Assembly: GCA_030715135.1 (NCBI GenBank)
Contig: JAUYVH010000003.1
Coordinates: forward strand, 144,371-208,370
Direction: 5' to 3'
DNA length: 64,000 bases
Source: Keguizhuia sedimenti
GTDB lineage: Bacteria > Pseudomonadota > Gammaproteobacteria > Burkholderiales > Burkholderiaceae_D
Part shown: positions 1 to 12,051 of the stretch, piece by piece
Position numbering within the stretch: the stretch's first letter is position 1
Layout of the letters: every line of letters begins with the position of its first letter
Notes under the pieces: generated by a model
Seen by the model: only the letters and a program-made list of their open reading frames with translations
Database searches by the model: none
Told to the model about the DNA's origin: nothing
Made by a program: the position numbers and the translations under genes

Positions 1-2067
<2,067 letters not shown>

Positions 2068-2296
2068 AAAATTGATGCGATTTCGCCAATAAATCCGGCA
2101 TCCGGAGATATGCCTACGGGGGACGTCATCGCTGCATGAAATTCCTGATCGTCTATAATCTTAACTAGTTTTTGCCCGTATTACTCTATAAATAAGGTAA
2201 TCGTTGAAATTTCGCCATATGCCGATATATGTGAGATACAGGAATCGTTCATCGGCAAGCCAATAACAAAACCAATCAGCTAATTTTTCTTTCTAG

Positions 2297-3262
<966 letters not shown>

Positions 3263-3318
3263 ACATTCGTACTCGCGATGCGAAAATGTCCGCATCGCAC
3301 AAGAAACTTGGATTCATC

Positions 3319-3960
3319 ATGGCTGGTCCAATTAAGGACTTTTCAGATTTGCGCAAGCTGCGCAACGCTCTTAAAGAACAGGACGAGGCACGGCGTCAGG
3401 CGGAAGCACAACGCAGGCGGCAAGAACAAGAGGCCAAGCGTGATGCCGAACTCTTTCGCCGCACTGTCGGTGATGTTGCGCCTCTGCCTGGCACGGACAA
3501 AGTGGTCGGGCATGGCCCTCGTCCCTTGCCGATTGCGCGCCAGCACTTGGCTGATGAACAGGCTGCCCTTCAGGAATCTCTTTCTGATGAATTCAGTGTC
3601 GAAACTCTGCTCGACACTGACGAAGCCCTTAGTTTCGCGCGCAACGGAATTGGGCCTGATACCTTGCGCAAGCTACGCAGGGGGCACTGGGTCATCCAGA
3701 ATCAGCTTGATCTGCATGGCATGCGCACGGACGAGGCGCGCGAAGCGCTGGCGCAGTTTCTCCGCAACGCCCATAGGCGCGGCCAACGCTGTGTACGGGT
3801 GATCCATGGAAAGGGACTGGGATCCGTCAATAAAGAACCCGTCCTGAAAAGCAAGGTAAGAAACTGGCTGGTGCAGAAAGAGGAAGTGATTGCCTTTTGC
3901 CAGGCCAAAGCTGCCGACGGCGGCTCTGGCGCACTGGTAGTGTTGTTAAAGGCCAGTTAA
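3319..3960 (+). CDS. Smr/MutS2-type domain protein
   Basis: A stand-alone Smr-domain protein, a family with nicking or RNA-cleaving endonuclease activity in its characterised members. The N-terminal 70 residues are highly charged (KEQDEARRQAEAQRRRQEQ) and probably helical. The C-terminal Smr domain carries the signature LDLHGMRTDEAREAL and, about 40 residues later, VIHGKGLGS, both hallmarks of the fold. I chose the ATG at 3319 (MAGPIKDFSDL), giving 213 residues. An in-frame ATG at 3286 would add 11 residues, and neither start has a strong Shine-Dalgarno sequence. It follows trxB closely and may be co-transcribed with it. The substrate is unknown. Confidence 0.85.
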   Translation: MAGPIKDFSDLRKLRNALKEQDEARRQAEAQRRRQEQEAKRDAELFRRTVGDVAPLPGTDKVVGHGPRPLPIARQHLADEQAALQESLSDEFSVETLLDTDEALSFARNGIGPDTLRKLRRGHWVIQNQLDLHGMRTDEAREALAQFLRNAHRRGQRCVRVIHGKGLGSVNKEPVLKSKVRNWLVQKEEVIAFCQAKAADGGSGALVVLLKAS

Positions 3961-3967
3961 AAAAGCG

Positions 3968-4495
<528 letters not shown>

Positions 4496-4635
4496 TTACC
4501 AGGGGCCTCTATACCTACCTCCACGCAAAGGCTGCGCAAGTTCCGTACAATGGGCCGTGCGTGTCGGGCCTGACGCTTGTCGAGTCCGAATACGCTAATG
4601 AATGCCAGAATCGACAAACCAGATCCTACACTTAC

Positions 4636-5778
4636 GTGAATTATCAACGACGCATCGTTTCTTCTCTCTCGGAAATCGGCCAGGTGCCCTGGGATGCGCT
4701 GGTCGCAAAGCAAGACGAAGCCAATCCCTTTATTTCCTTTGCATTTCTGGATGCCTTGCATCAGTCCGGGTCGGCATCGGTAAAAACTGGATGGAGCCCG
4801 CAGTTCCTGACTCTGTGGACGGATCGTCGCCTTGTGGCTGCAATGCCGCTCTACGTCAAAGCGCATTCCTACGGAGAGTATGTTTTCGACTGGGCCTGGG
4901 CCGACGCCTATCAGCGGCATGGGCTCGACTATTATCCCAAACTGTTGTCCGCAATCCCGTTCACTCCGGTTTCGGGAAATCGATTCTTGGCCGAAGATGC
5001 CGCATCTCGCAACGCACTCGTCCAGGCTTTACTGGAATTGCAGGAAAGCTCCGATGTGTCGTCCAGCCACATCCTGTTTCCTACGGAAGAAGAAGCTGAA
5101 ACTCTGCAAGACGCCGGTTTTTTCCTGCGTCGCAGCGTGCAATTTCATTGGCGTAATGAGGGATACCATAGCTTTGAGGAATTTCTCTCGACGCTCGAAC
5201 AAAAGAAGCGGAAAAACATTCGTGCGGAACGTCGAAAAGTGCAGGAAGCGGGAATCAGTTTCCGGCAGGTGCCCGGCTCCGAAGCAACGGAAAGCGACTG
5301 GCGTTTCTTCAAACACTGTTACGATCACACCTACCGCTCGCACTATTCGACGCCCTATCTGAATTTGGATTTTTTCCTGCGCATCGGTGCGAACATGCCC
5401 CAGAACATACTCCTTGTAGTCGCGGAACGACAAGGAAGACCCATCGCCTCGTCGCTGGTAATCCATGATCGAAGGACGCTGTATGGCCGCTACTGGGGAG
5501 CAATCGAACACCATCCATGCCTTCATTTCGAGACCGCTTATTATCAGCCTCTGGAATTCTGCATACGGCACGGGATTACCTGGTTCGAGGGAGGCGCACA
5601 AGGAGAACACAAAATGGCTAGGGGTTTTCTTCCTCAACAAACCTGGTCGGCACACTGGCTGAGTAATCCGGCCTTCGCCCAGGCCGTGAAACACCATCTT
5701 GAACAAGAAAGCGGGAATATTGCACTTTATGTCGACGAACTGAACGAGCACAGTCCGTTTAAATCACCGCCCGGATAG
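4636..5778 (+). CDS. FemAB/GNAT-like protein (COG3146 'peptidogalycan biosynthesis' family)
   Basis: A member of the widespread DUF482 family, related in fold to FemAB/GNAT aminoacyl and acyl transferases; its substrate is not established. The family-like N-terminus is VSSLSEIGQVPWDALV, then NPFISFAFLDALHQSG near residues 31-46. The middle has a basic stretch KKRKNIRAERRKV. The C-terminal half carries WFEGGAQGEHKMARGF, typical of this family. I chose the GTG at 4636 (380 residues) because family similarity begins there. An ATG at 4411 is in frame but would run through the glnB upstream region, and no clear ribosome-binding site decides between them. The Ser/Thr kinase gene follows on the same strand. 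Confidence 0.75.
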   Translation: MNYQRRIVSSLSEIGQVPWDALVAKQDEANPFISFAFLDALHQSGSASVKTGWSPQFLTLWTDRRLVAAMPLYVKAHSYGEYVFDWAWADAYQRHGLDYYPKLLSAIPFTPVSGNRFLAEDAASRNALVQALLELQESSDVSSSHILFPTEEEAETLQDAGFFLRRSVQFHWRNEGYHSFEEFLSTLEQKKRKNIRAERRKVQEAGISFRQVPGSEATESDWRFFKHCYDHTYRSHYSTPYLNLDFFLRIGANMPQNILLVVAERQGRPIASSLVIHDRRTLYGRYWGAIEHHPCLHFETAYYQPLEFCIRHGITWFEGGAQGEHKMARGFLPQQTWSAHWLSNPAFAQAVKHHLEQESGNIALYVDELNEHSPFKSPPG

Positions 5779-5879
5779 CTGCTTAAAATCAAGATAAGGG
5801 CTTTAAATCCTGGGTTCCAGGGCACTTATGCAACGGATTGACTTGTAAGATACGCAAGTTCAGGGCATTCTTGTCATTT

Positions 5880-6923
5880 ATGACCTTTTCCTCCGGATCT
5901 GCTTCACCTCGTGCCACGGTGCCAATGACCCGCATCGGACGGTTTCGCATCGTGCGCGAACTTGGGCGAGGCGCCATCGGAACAGTCTATCTCGGTCATG
6001 ATCCCATCATTGATCGCAGTGTTGCCATCAAAATTCTCAATTCGCGTCTTCCGCGCGGAGATAAAAAGAAGTACGAGCAGCAGTTCATCAACGAAGCCCG
6101 GGCAGCCGGACGTCTGTCGCATCCAAATATCGTCACGATTTACGACGCATCCGTTGAAGACGGAACGACATATATTGCAATGGAATATTTGCAAGGCAAG
6201 GAACTGGATAAACTGCTAGATTCCGAACACCGCTTTGTCATGAATGACATTGCCGTGATCATTCTGAGAATTGCCGACGCGCTCAATTACGCACATAAGA
6301 ATGGTGTCATCCACCGCGATATCAAACCTGCCAACATCTTCCTGATTGACGACGACACGCCGAAAGTAGTGGACTTCGGCATCGCCCGGGCCCCCAACCG
6401 GCTCTCCGACGACGATGCAGAGCAGGCCTACACCTTATTCAAGAACAATCTGCTTGGCACGCCCAATTACATGTCACCCGAGCAGGCCATGGGGCGCCAG
6501 GCCGATCATCGCTCAGACATTTATTCATTAGGCATCATCATGTACGAGATGCTGACGGGGACCAAACCCTTCAAGTCACGCGATACGAATCATCTGCTCC
6601 AGCAAATCGCATTCAAAGTTCCGACAACGCCGCATCTGGTCGATCCGCAAGTACCGATCATTCTATCGAATATCGCGATGATGGCCATGAACAAGCGTGC
6701 GGAAAAGCGTTATCAAAGCGCGCAGGAAATGGTTCTCGACCTGAGGCGTTACCTCTCTCAGGCCAAGCGGGGCCGGCAGGAGGCAAGAAACGAGGAAGCG
6801 GCAATCGCAGCATCGATACGCCCTACTGCAAACGCAGCCCCAAAGCGACGGCTGATGTTTCTGGCGGCTTGTGCTGTAGGACTTGGCGCATTTGGTATGA
6901 CTACCGTCAAACGTCGACGCTAG
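5880..6923 (+). CDS. Membrane-tailed Hanks-type serine/threonine protein kinase
   Basis: A eukaryotic-like protein kinase. From the ATG at 5880 it is 347 residues. The glycine loop is GRGAIG at 29-34, the ATP lysine is K51 (VAIKIL), the catalytic loop is H145-R-D147 in HRDIKPAN, and the Mg-binding D165-F-G follows. LGTPNYMSPEQ is the P+1/APE region. After the kinase lobe there is a short basic linker and one hydrophobic stretch at about 325-342 (LAACAVGLGAFGMTTV), so the kinase probably faces the cytoplasm from a C-terminal anchor. There are no PASTA, forkhead or other sensor domains and no phosphatase partner nearby. An internal ATG at 5925 is an alternative start. The targets are unknown. 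Confidence 0.88.
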   Translation: MTFSSGSASPRATVPMTRIGRFRIVRELGRGAIGTVYLGHDPIIDRSVAIKILNSRLPRGDKKKYEQQFINEARAAGRLSHPNIVTIYDASVEDGTTYIAMEYLQGKELDKLLDSEHRFVMNDIAVIILRIADALNYAHKNGVIHRDIKPANIFLIDDDTPKVVDFGIARAPNRLSDDDAEQAYTLFKNNLLGTPNYMSPEQAMGRQADHRSDIYSLGIIMYEMLTGTKPFKSRDTNHLLQQIAFKVPTTPHLVDPQVPIILSNIAMMAMNKRAEKRYQSAQEMVLDLRRYLSQAKRGRQEARNEEAAIAASIRPTANAAPKRRLMFLAACAVGLGAFGMTTVKRRR

Positions 6924-7050
6924 GAAAGCTCAAACATGCAAGGCAGGCATCGGATACGGAGCCTACCTTAACTGCAATACGAGCAAGGCCATAATTCAGA
7001 GGAAATTCAGAAGGAAGGTGAGTCAGAGAGGTCGGCTTCAGTAGCTGAAA

Positions 7051-7074
7051 GGAAGTGCGCGATCACGCACTTCC
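7051..7074 (-). terminator. Hairpin downstream of ppa
   Basis: Perfect 9-base arms GGAAGTGCG (7051-7059) and CGCACTTCC (7066-7074) flank a 6-base loop, 38 bases beyond the ppa stop. On the minus strand the hairpin is followed by only a short TTTC tract, so termination would be modest. The neighbouring kinase gene converges from the other side. Confidence 0.45.
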
Positions 7075-7111
7075 CGCCCAAAACTGGCAATAAGCCAGTC
7101 CATGACGCAAT

Positions 7112-7654
7112 TTAGGATTTCTGAGCTGACTTCTTGTAGGACTCGACGCCGTTCATGATTTCGGCCTTCGCTTCGTCAGGCCCGACCCACTTCTCGACCT
7201 TGACCCACTTTCCTTTTTCCAGATCCTTGTAGTGCTCGAAGAAGTGCTGGATTTGCTGTAACAGCAGTTCACTCACGTCTTCCGGCTTCTGCCAATTTTT
7301 GTAAATCGAGCACAGCTTGTCCACCGGAACCGCAAGCACCTTGGCATCGCCTCCTGCTTCATCCGTCATTTTCAGCATGCCGATTGCGCGGCAGCGGATC
7401 ACTGCACCCGGCAACAATGCGAACGGCGTGACTACCAGCACATCGACCGGATCGCCATCATCGGACAGCGTTTGGGGTACATAGCCGTAATTGCAGGGAT
7501 AGTGCATTGCCGTGCTCATGAAACGATCAACGAAAATCGCGCCCGTTTCCTTGTCGACTTCGTACTTGATCGGGTCCGCATTCATGGGGATCTCAATGAT
7601 CACATTAAAATCGTTCGGCACATCGCGGCCGGCATTAACTAGATTGAGGCTCAT
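7112..7654 (-). CDS. ppa: Inorganic pyrophosphatase (family I)
   Basis: A soluble Mg-dependent enzyme that hydrolyses PPi to two phosphates and so drives biosynthetic reactions forward. At 180 residues it has the bacterial family length. The metal-binding signature D66-G-D68-P-V-D71 is intact, preceded by the conserved [12 protein letters not shown]. The C-terminus carries [20 protein letters not shown] box lies on the minus strand at 7696-7701, about 42 bases upstream of the start, with a poor -35. The gene is apparently monocistronic: hemY is on the same strand upstream but 139 bases away. Confidence 0.96.
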   Translation of the reverse strand: MSLNLVNAGRDVPNDFNVIIEIPMNADPIKYEVDKETGAIFVDRFMSTAMHYPCNYGYVPQTLSDDGDPVDVLVVTPFALLPGAVIRCRAIGMLKMTDEAGGDAKVLAVPVDKLCSIYKNWQKPEDVSELLLQQIQHFFEHYKDLEKGKWVKVEKWVGPDEAKAEIMNGVESYKKSAQKS

Positions 7655-7793
7655 GTTGGAACTTTCTGATTGTTGAAAATAGTTTAAAACCGAGAATTAT
7701 AGCGATTTCATGTCTGCGCTTCGAACGGCCCCAGAATGAAATGTGCGCCGGAACAAAGGAAAATTTAGGCACTTACTCTGGTTCAAGCGTTCG

Positions 7794-8990
7794 CTAGAGC
7801 ATGGTTGCCAAAGCGCAAAGCCTGAAATGCGAAGCGGCTTCTACGGGTTGATTGAGAGACTCATGCAAATGAGCAAGTTTCAGGTGCGCTTCACGAATCG
7901 TTTCCGAATCGACAGCATCGGAAAGCGCCTGCTCCAGATAGCGTTGCGCCTTCCCCCAAAGTTTTTGCTTGAGGCAAAGCGTTCCCAGAGTCAAAGCGAG
8001 CTCAGCATCGGCCGGTCGCTTGGCCAGCCATTCTTCACACCTTTCGATCTGGGAAAGCAGTATCGGCGATCCCTCAGCTCCTGCGGACTTCCGGTAAGCA
8101 TGCACAAGCCTTGAGTCCCACTCCACCGCCAAGGATGCCTCAATTATTTTTCCTGCGTCCTCGTGCAAGCCTCTGGCATTGAATGCATTGGCCGCCCGCA
8201 GAGCGATAGACGGCTGCAGCCGCTCCTGTGCCGGGACAGCTGACCATACGCGGCGCAGCGTCTCTACGTCTTGACTCCGATCGGCCAAAATGTCTTCGTA
8301 AGCCAATTCGCGCAATCGTTTCGACAATGCCGGATGCAAAGCGTTATTTTTGTCCAGTGTACGCGTGAGGCGTAATACCTCCGGCCAGTTCCTGGCCCGC
8401 TGATTGGCCTTCAGGGCCAGGCGCAGGGCATGGATATGCCGCGTTCCGCTGGCATTCAATTCCTTGACTGCGTCCAGTGCCGCTTCGGACCTTTCTTCAT
8501 CGACCAGTAATTCGATTTCCGTCATCAATCGTGCTGTCTTCAGTGAAGCATCCTGCGCGGCGGTGGCAAGCCATTGATCGCGCCTTTCCATTTCCTGAAG
8601 GCGATGGGCGGCACGCGCAGCAATCAATGCAGCCAGCCCTGTGTTGTCGGGAGATTGTGCGGCGCGCGACGCTGCCCTCTCCGAATGGCCGAAACGCCCC
8701 TCGAAGAGCGCCCTCAATGCATCCCTGAAAGCGCGATTCCCTTCCCGCTCGCGCTTTTCCTGACGGTAAAGCGCCACCCGTGCAGGCATGTTTTTCGTTA
8801 CACGGATGGCTTTGAGGACGCCGTAAATCAATACGAACAGCAGCCCCATCAGGACGATGAAAAAATTCATCGACAGATCGATTCGATAAGGCGGATAGAA
8901 AAAAACCACATTGCCCGGATTGAAGCGGGCAGCAACTGCCAGCCCGATAGCGGCTGCAAACAGGAAAATGATCCAGATAAATAGACGCAT
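7794..8990 (-). CDS. hemY: HemY, TPR membrane protein of the heme operon
   Basis: The proteobacterial HemY is a membrane-anchored TPR protein encoded with hemCD; it is not the Gram-positive protoporphyrinogen oxidase of the same name. It begins with two hydrophobic spans, residues about 3-20 and 40-62, separated by NPGNVVFFYPPYRIDLS. A basic stretch and a long helical TPR-rich C-terminal region follow (398 residues in total). It is the last gene of the hemC-hemD-hemX-hemY block, 59 bases after hemX. The family is proposed to help coordinate porphyrin synthesis at the membrane; its biochemical role is not settled. Confidence 0.9.
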   Translation of the reverse strand: MRLFIWIIFLFAAAIGLAVAARFNPGNVVFFYPPYRIDLSMNFFIVLMGLLFVLIYGVLKAIRVTKNMPARVALYRQEKREREGNRAFRDALRALFEGRFGHSERAASRAAQSPDNTGLAALIAARAAHRLQEMERRDQWLATAAQDASLKTARLMTEIELLVDEERSEAALDAVKELNASGTRHIHALRLALKANQRARNWPEVLRLTRTLDKNNALHPALSKRLRELAYEDILADRSQDVETLRRVWSAVPAQERLQPSIALRAANAFNARGLHEDAGKIIEASLAVEWDSRLVHAYRKSAGAEGSPILLSQIERCEEWLAKRPADAELALTLGTLCLKQKLWGKAQRYLEQALSDAVDSETIREAHLKLAHLHESLNQPVEAASHFRLCALATML

Positions 8991-9049
8991 ATATTCTTAA
9001 ATTCTTGCCGTTATCTTGCCACTACGTTGCCCCAGGCGCGCGAACATAT

Positions 9050-10204
9050 TTATGGCTTTGCCTTGTAATAATTGCGCACGGCATCAAGGCTTTCGGACAG
9101 TGTAGGCAAGTCGATCGCCAGATTGCTGGCCTGGACCTGCTTCAATAGGGACTGGGTAGCCTGTGTCTGTTTGGCCCGGGTATCGAAATATTTTGCGATG
9201 ATGTCCTGCGCGGCAATGACATCGCTGCGGAAGGCAGATTCATTGCGAGACAACAAGGCAAGGCGCGCATTCAACAGGCGCAGCTTCAGATTCTCCCGGA
9301 CATAGAAGGCTTCGGTCGGCGAAAGAAGCAAGGCATCAGGGTTTTGCACATTGCGCACGCGGATCAATTGCCGGATCTCCACCCACATCTCGTTGGTCCA
9401 GCTACGCCACTTTTCACCGAAGTCGGCTAACCAATCCCCTGCAGCACTTGCAGACGCGGCGGAAGAGCCGGTTGAACTTCTCAGGATTGAGCCGTTTCCC
9501 CTGGCATTTTTAGGCTGCGTTGCCGGCAAAGAGGTTTTTTCATCGGCCAGCAAAGGCATCTTGTCGATCTGGCTGATGACCGTGTCAATCCGTAACGCCG
9601 TTCCGGCCAGATCCACGCCGGGCAGTGCTTTCAGCCGCTCCATGTCTTTCGCGATCGCGCGCCGCAGGAAGATGAATTGCGGCTTGTCCAGGCGAGCCAG
9701 GCGGCTGTCGGCATTTTGCAGGGCGATCAACGCTCCCTGAACATTTCCTGCCAATTGCAGCTGCTGACTGGCTGTCGACAAAACCTGCTCGATTTCGGAA
9801 AGCGTCCAGTCATCACGGTTTTTATACAGCTCCTGGTAGAGCTGCTCTAATGCGACCTGCTGACTTTGGGCTTCGACCTGCTTGGATTCCAGCAAATTCA
9901 GCTTGGACTGCACATCCTTCATCCCATCCTGCACGGATCTTGCGATCGACTTGGTCTCTGTGTTGGAAAGGTCATGACTCTGAAGACGCTGCGCCACTTC
10001 TTTTCGCAGGAACCGGAGTTCATTTCGCGTCTTCCACCATTGCATTGCAACCAGCAGCGTCAAAACAATCAACGCCGCCACGATGGCATTCTGCGCCAGC
10101 TGGCCTTTTCGGCCAGGAGAGCCGGCAGGCAATGCCATGGTTTCATTCCGGCTTGGCGCCGTCGGTTGCGGGTCGACTTGAGGAGAAGATGGAATTTCGT
10201 TCAT
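9050..10204 (-). CDS. hemX: HemX, uroporphyrinogen III C-methyltransferase-like membrane protein
   Basis: A bitopic inner-membrane protein of the heme operon. The cytoplasmic N-terminus is Pro/Gln-rich. One span follows at about residues 35-57 (AQNAIVAALIVLTLLVAMQWW), then a long coiled-coil-like region (NLLESKQVEAQSQQVALEQL) and a periplasmic helical domain. There is no SAM-binding methyltransferase domain despite the common product name. The ATG at 10204-10202 overlaps the hemD stop as ATGA, the classic coupled arrangement; an ATG at 10213 is an alternative. From 10204 the product is 384 residues. It lies between hemD and hemY. Confidence 0.88.
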   Translation of the reverse strand: MNEIPSSPQVDPQPTAPSRNETMALPAGSPGRKGQLAQNAIVAALIVLTLLVAMQWWKTRNELRFLRKEVAQRLQSHDLSNTETKSIARSVQDGMKDVQSKLNLLESKQVEAQSQQVALEQLYQELYKNRDDWTLSEIEQVLSTASQQLQLAGNVQGALIALQNADSRLARLDKPQFIFLRRAIAKDMERLKALPGVDLAGTALRIDTVISQIDKMPLLADEKTSLPATQPKNARGNGSILRSSTGSSAASASAAGDWLADFGEKWRSWTNEMWVEIRQLIRVRNVQNPDALLLSPTEAFYVRENLKLRLLNARLALLSRNESAFRSDVIAAQDIIAKYFDTRAKQTQATQSLLKQVQASNLAIDLPTLSESLDAVRNYYKAKP

Positions 10205-10971
10205 GGTCGGCATTGTAACGCGGCAAGCAATCCGGCGTCCCCGGAAACCGTCAAAATCAGCTTGCCAAATCCCAGTTCCCGAGCCGTCGTTTCGATACGG
10301 GCATGAGGAACAAAAAACGTTTGTTGTTGCAACTTTTGCACACCGGCGTCACCCGCCGTTTCTTTCGTCATTTGAACAAGATTGCGCATGGCTTCGGAAC
10401 TAGTCACGATCCAGTCGTGCTCCGACCGGATCAATGCAGTCAGCCGATCGCGCCGATTCGAGTCAAGCACAGGCACGCTGCGACGGTATGCCGCAACCTG
10501 CTCCACCTGTATGCCGTGGGCGCGCAGTTCATCGGCCAGCAATTCCCGACCGGATTCACCCCTGACGATCAAAACCGGTTTGCCGCCCAGCTTCTGGATA
10601 TCCAGCACTGCAAGCAGTCCCTCGGAGTCACTGTGATCCGGATCGGTGGGACTGAAGATGGTATGGGCAGGTGCAGTAATTCCATGTTCCGCCAGGGCGT
10701 TGCGGCTACCTTCGCCCACTATCCCGATCGGAACGCCTTGCGGCCACGAATCGATTCTTGAAAACACGGAATGAATCGCATTCGGGCTGACAAATGCCAC
10801 CATGCCATAATGCCCCAGGTTTTGGAGAGCAGACAAAAGCGGCCGCACGTCGGCCAAAGGATGGATTTCCAGCAAAGGGAAAAGAATTGCCTGCCGGCCA
10901 AGCGCTGCAATGCCTGCTGCCAGGCGCTCGGCCTGGGCAAGCGGCCGGGTTACGACTACCGGATTAGGCAT
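10201..10971 (-). CDS. hemD: Uroporphyrinogen-III synthase
   Basis: It closes and isomerises hydroxymethylbilane to uroporphyrinogen III, the branch point to heme, siroheme and cobalamin. The 256-residue length fits the family, whose sequences are poorly conserved. Recognisable parts are the start [16 protein letters not shown], the central [14 protein letters not shown] and the late [15 protein letters not shown]. It overlaps hemC by eight bases and hemX by four, so the three are almost certainly translationally coupled. Its product also feeds CobA, encoded at 49.8 kb. Confidence 0.92.
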   Translation of the reverse strand: MPNPVVVTRPLAQAERLAAGIAALGRQAILFPLLEIHPLADVRPLLSALQNLGHYGMVAFVSPNAIHSVFSRIDSWPQGVPIGIVGEGSRNALAEHGITAPAHTIFSPTDPDHSDSEGLLAVLDIQKLGGKPVLIVRGESGRELLADELRAHGIQVEQVAAYRRSVPVLDSNRRDRLTALIRSEHDWIVTSSEAMRNLVQMTKETAGDAGVQKLQQQTFFVPHARIETTARELGFGKLILTVSGDAGLLAALQCRP

Positions 10972-11920
10972 TGGTCATGCAGGCAGCCAGAATTGCAGCT
11001 GCGTCTTGTGCCTTCAAGTCGTTCGCGATGTGGCTGCCGAGCGCTTCCGGCTCATCTGCCGGACCGGAAGCATAAGCGGTCGCAACACGCCGGCCATCGG
11101 GCGTGGCAACCATGGCACGCAAATGCATCTGGTCCCCGTCGATTGTTGCGAACGCCGCCAGAGGAATCTGGCAGCTTCCGCCAAACACCCTGGACACGGC
11201 GCGCTCGGCTGTCACTGCACGGGCAGTATCAATGTCGTTCAGTGGCGCAAGGAGCGGCCTCAGTTCTTCCCTGTTGCTGCAGATTTCGATCGCCATTGCG
11301 CCTTGACCGGGCGCCGGAATGCTTTGCTGCGAGTCGATCAAGGCTCGTATCCGCTGGTGCAGGCCCAGGCGCTTCAAACCGGCCGCAGCAAGAATGATGG
11401 CCGCATAATCCCCCCTGTCCAGCTTGGCAAGCCGCGTATCGACATTGCCGCGCAGAGGCTGGATTACCAGGTCGGGATAGCGCGCTGCAACCAGCGCTTG
11501 TCTCCGGAGGCTGCTGGTGCCGACGACCGCCCCCGCCGGCAAAGCGTCGAGCGAGGCATAGTCGTTCGACACGAAGGCGTCCCGCGGATCCTCGCGCTGC
11601 AAATAGGCAGCCAGCTCGAATCCCTCCGGCAACTCCATCGGCACATCCTTGAGCGAATGCACGGCCAGGTCCGCGCGCCCTTCGGACATTGCAACTTCCA
11701 ATTCCTTGACGAACAGGCCTTTTCCGCCCACTTTTGAAAGTGTCCTGTCGAGAATTTGATCGCCGCGCGTCGTCATGCCGAGAATTTCGACCTCGCACTG
11801 CGGATATAATGCGGAAAGTTTTGCGCGTACGTGTTCCGCCTGCCACATGGCAAGACGGCTTTCACGTGATGCGATAACAAGTTTGGATGGGAGAGGTGCT
11901 TTCAAAACGGGCTCTTTCAT
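10964..11920 (-). CDS. hemC: Porphobilinogen deaminase (hydroxymethylbilane synthase)
   Basis: It polymerises four porphobilinogens on a dipyrromethane cofactor. The 318-residue protein begins with a short extension before [18 protein letters not shown]. The family signatures [14 protein letters not shown] and [13 protein letters not shown] are visible. The cofactor cysteine lies in [13 protein letters not shown], near residue 250. It is the first gene of the hemCDXY block and is divergent from ppc, with 131 bases between the start codons that must hold both promoters. Confidence 0.96.
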   Translation of the reverse strand: MKEPVLKAPLPSKLVIASRESRLAMWQAEHVRAKLSALYPQCEVEILGMTTRGDQILDRTLSKVGGKGLFVKELEVAMSEGRADLAVHSLKDVPMELPEGFELAAYLQREDPRDAFVSNDYASLDALPAGAVVGTSSLRRQALVAARYPDLVIQPLRGNVDTRLAKLDRGDYAAIILAAAGLKRLGLHQRIRALIDSQQSIPAPGQGAMAIEICSNREELRPLLAPLNDIDTARAVTAERAVSRVFGGSCQIPLAAFATIDGDQMHLRAMVATPDGRRVATAYASGPADEPEALGSHIANDLKAQDAAAILAACMTNA

Positions 11921-12051
11921 TCGCCTCGCGACGTCGCGCAGGGCATGGTTGTTGCAATCTGAATCGAATAAATTTTATCATGCGCCACTTCGCTTAATCC
12001 GTTCACCATTACAATCTTTCATCTTTTAGATTTCATCCAACTTTCTCCACT

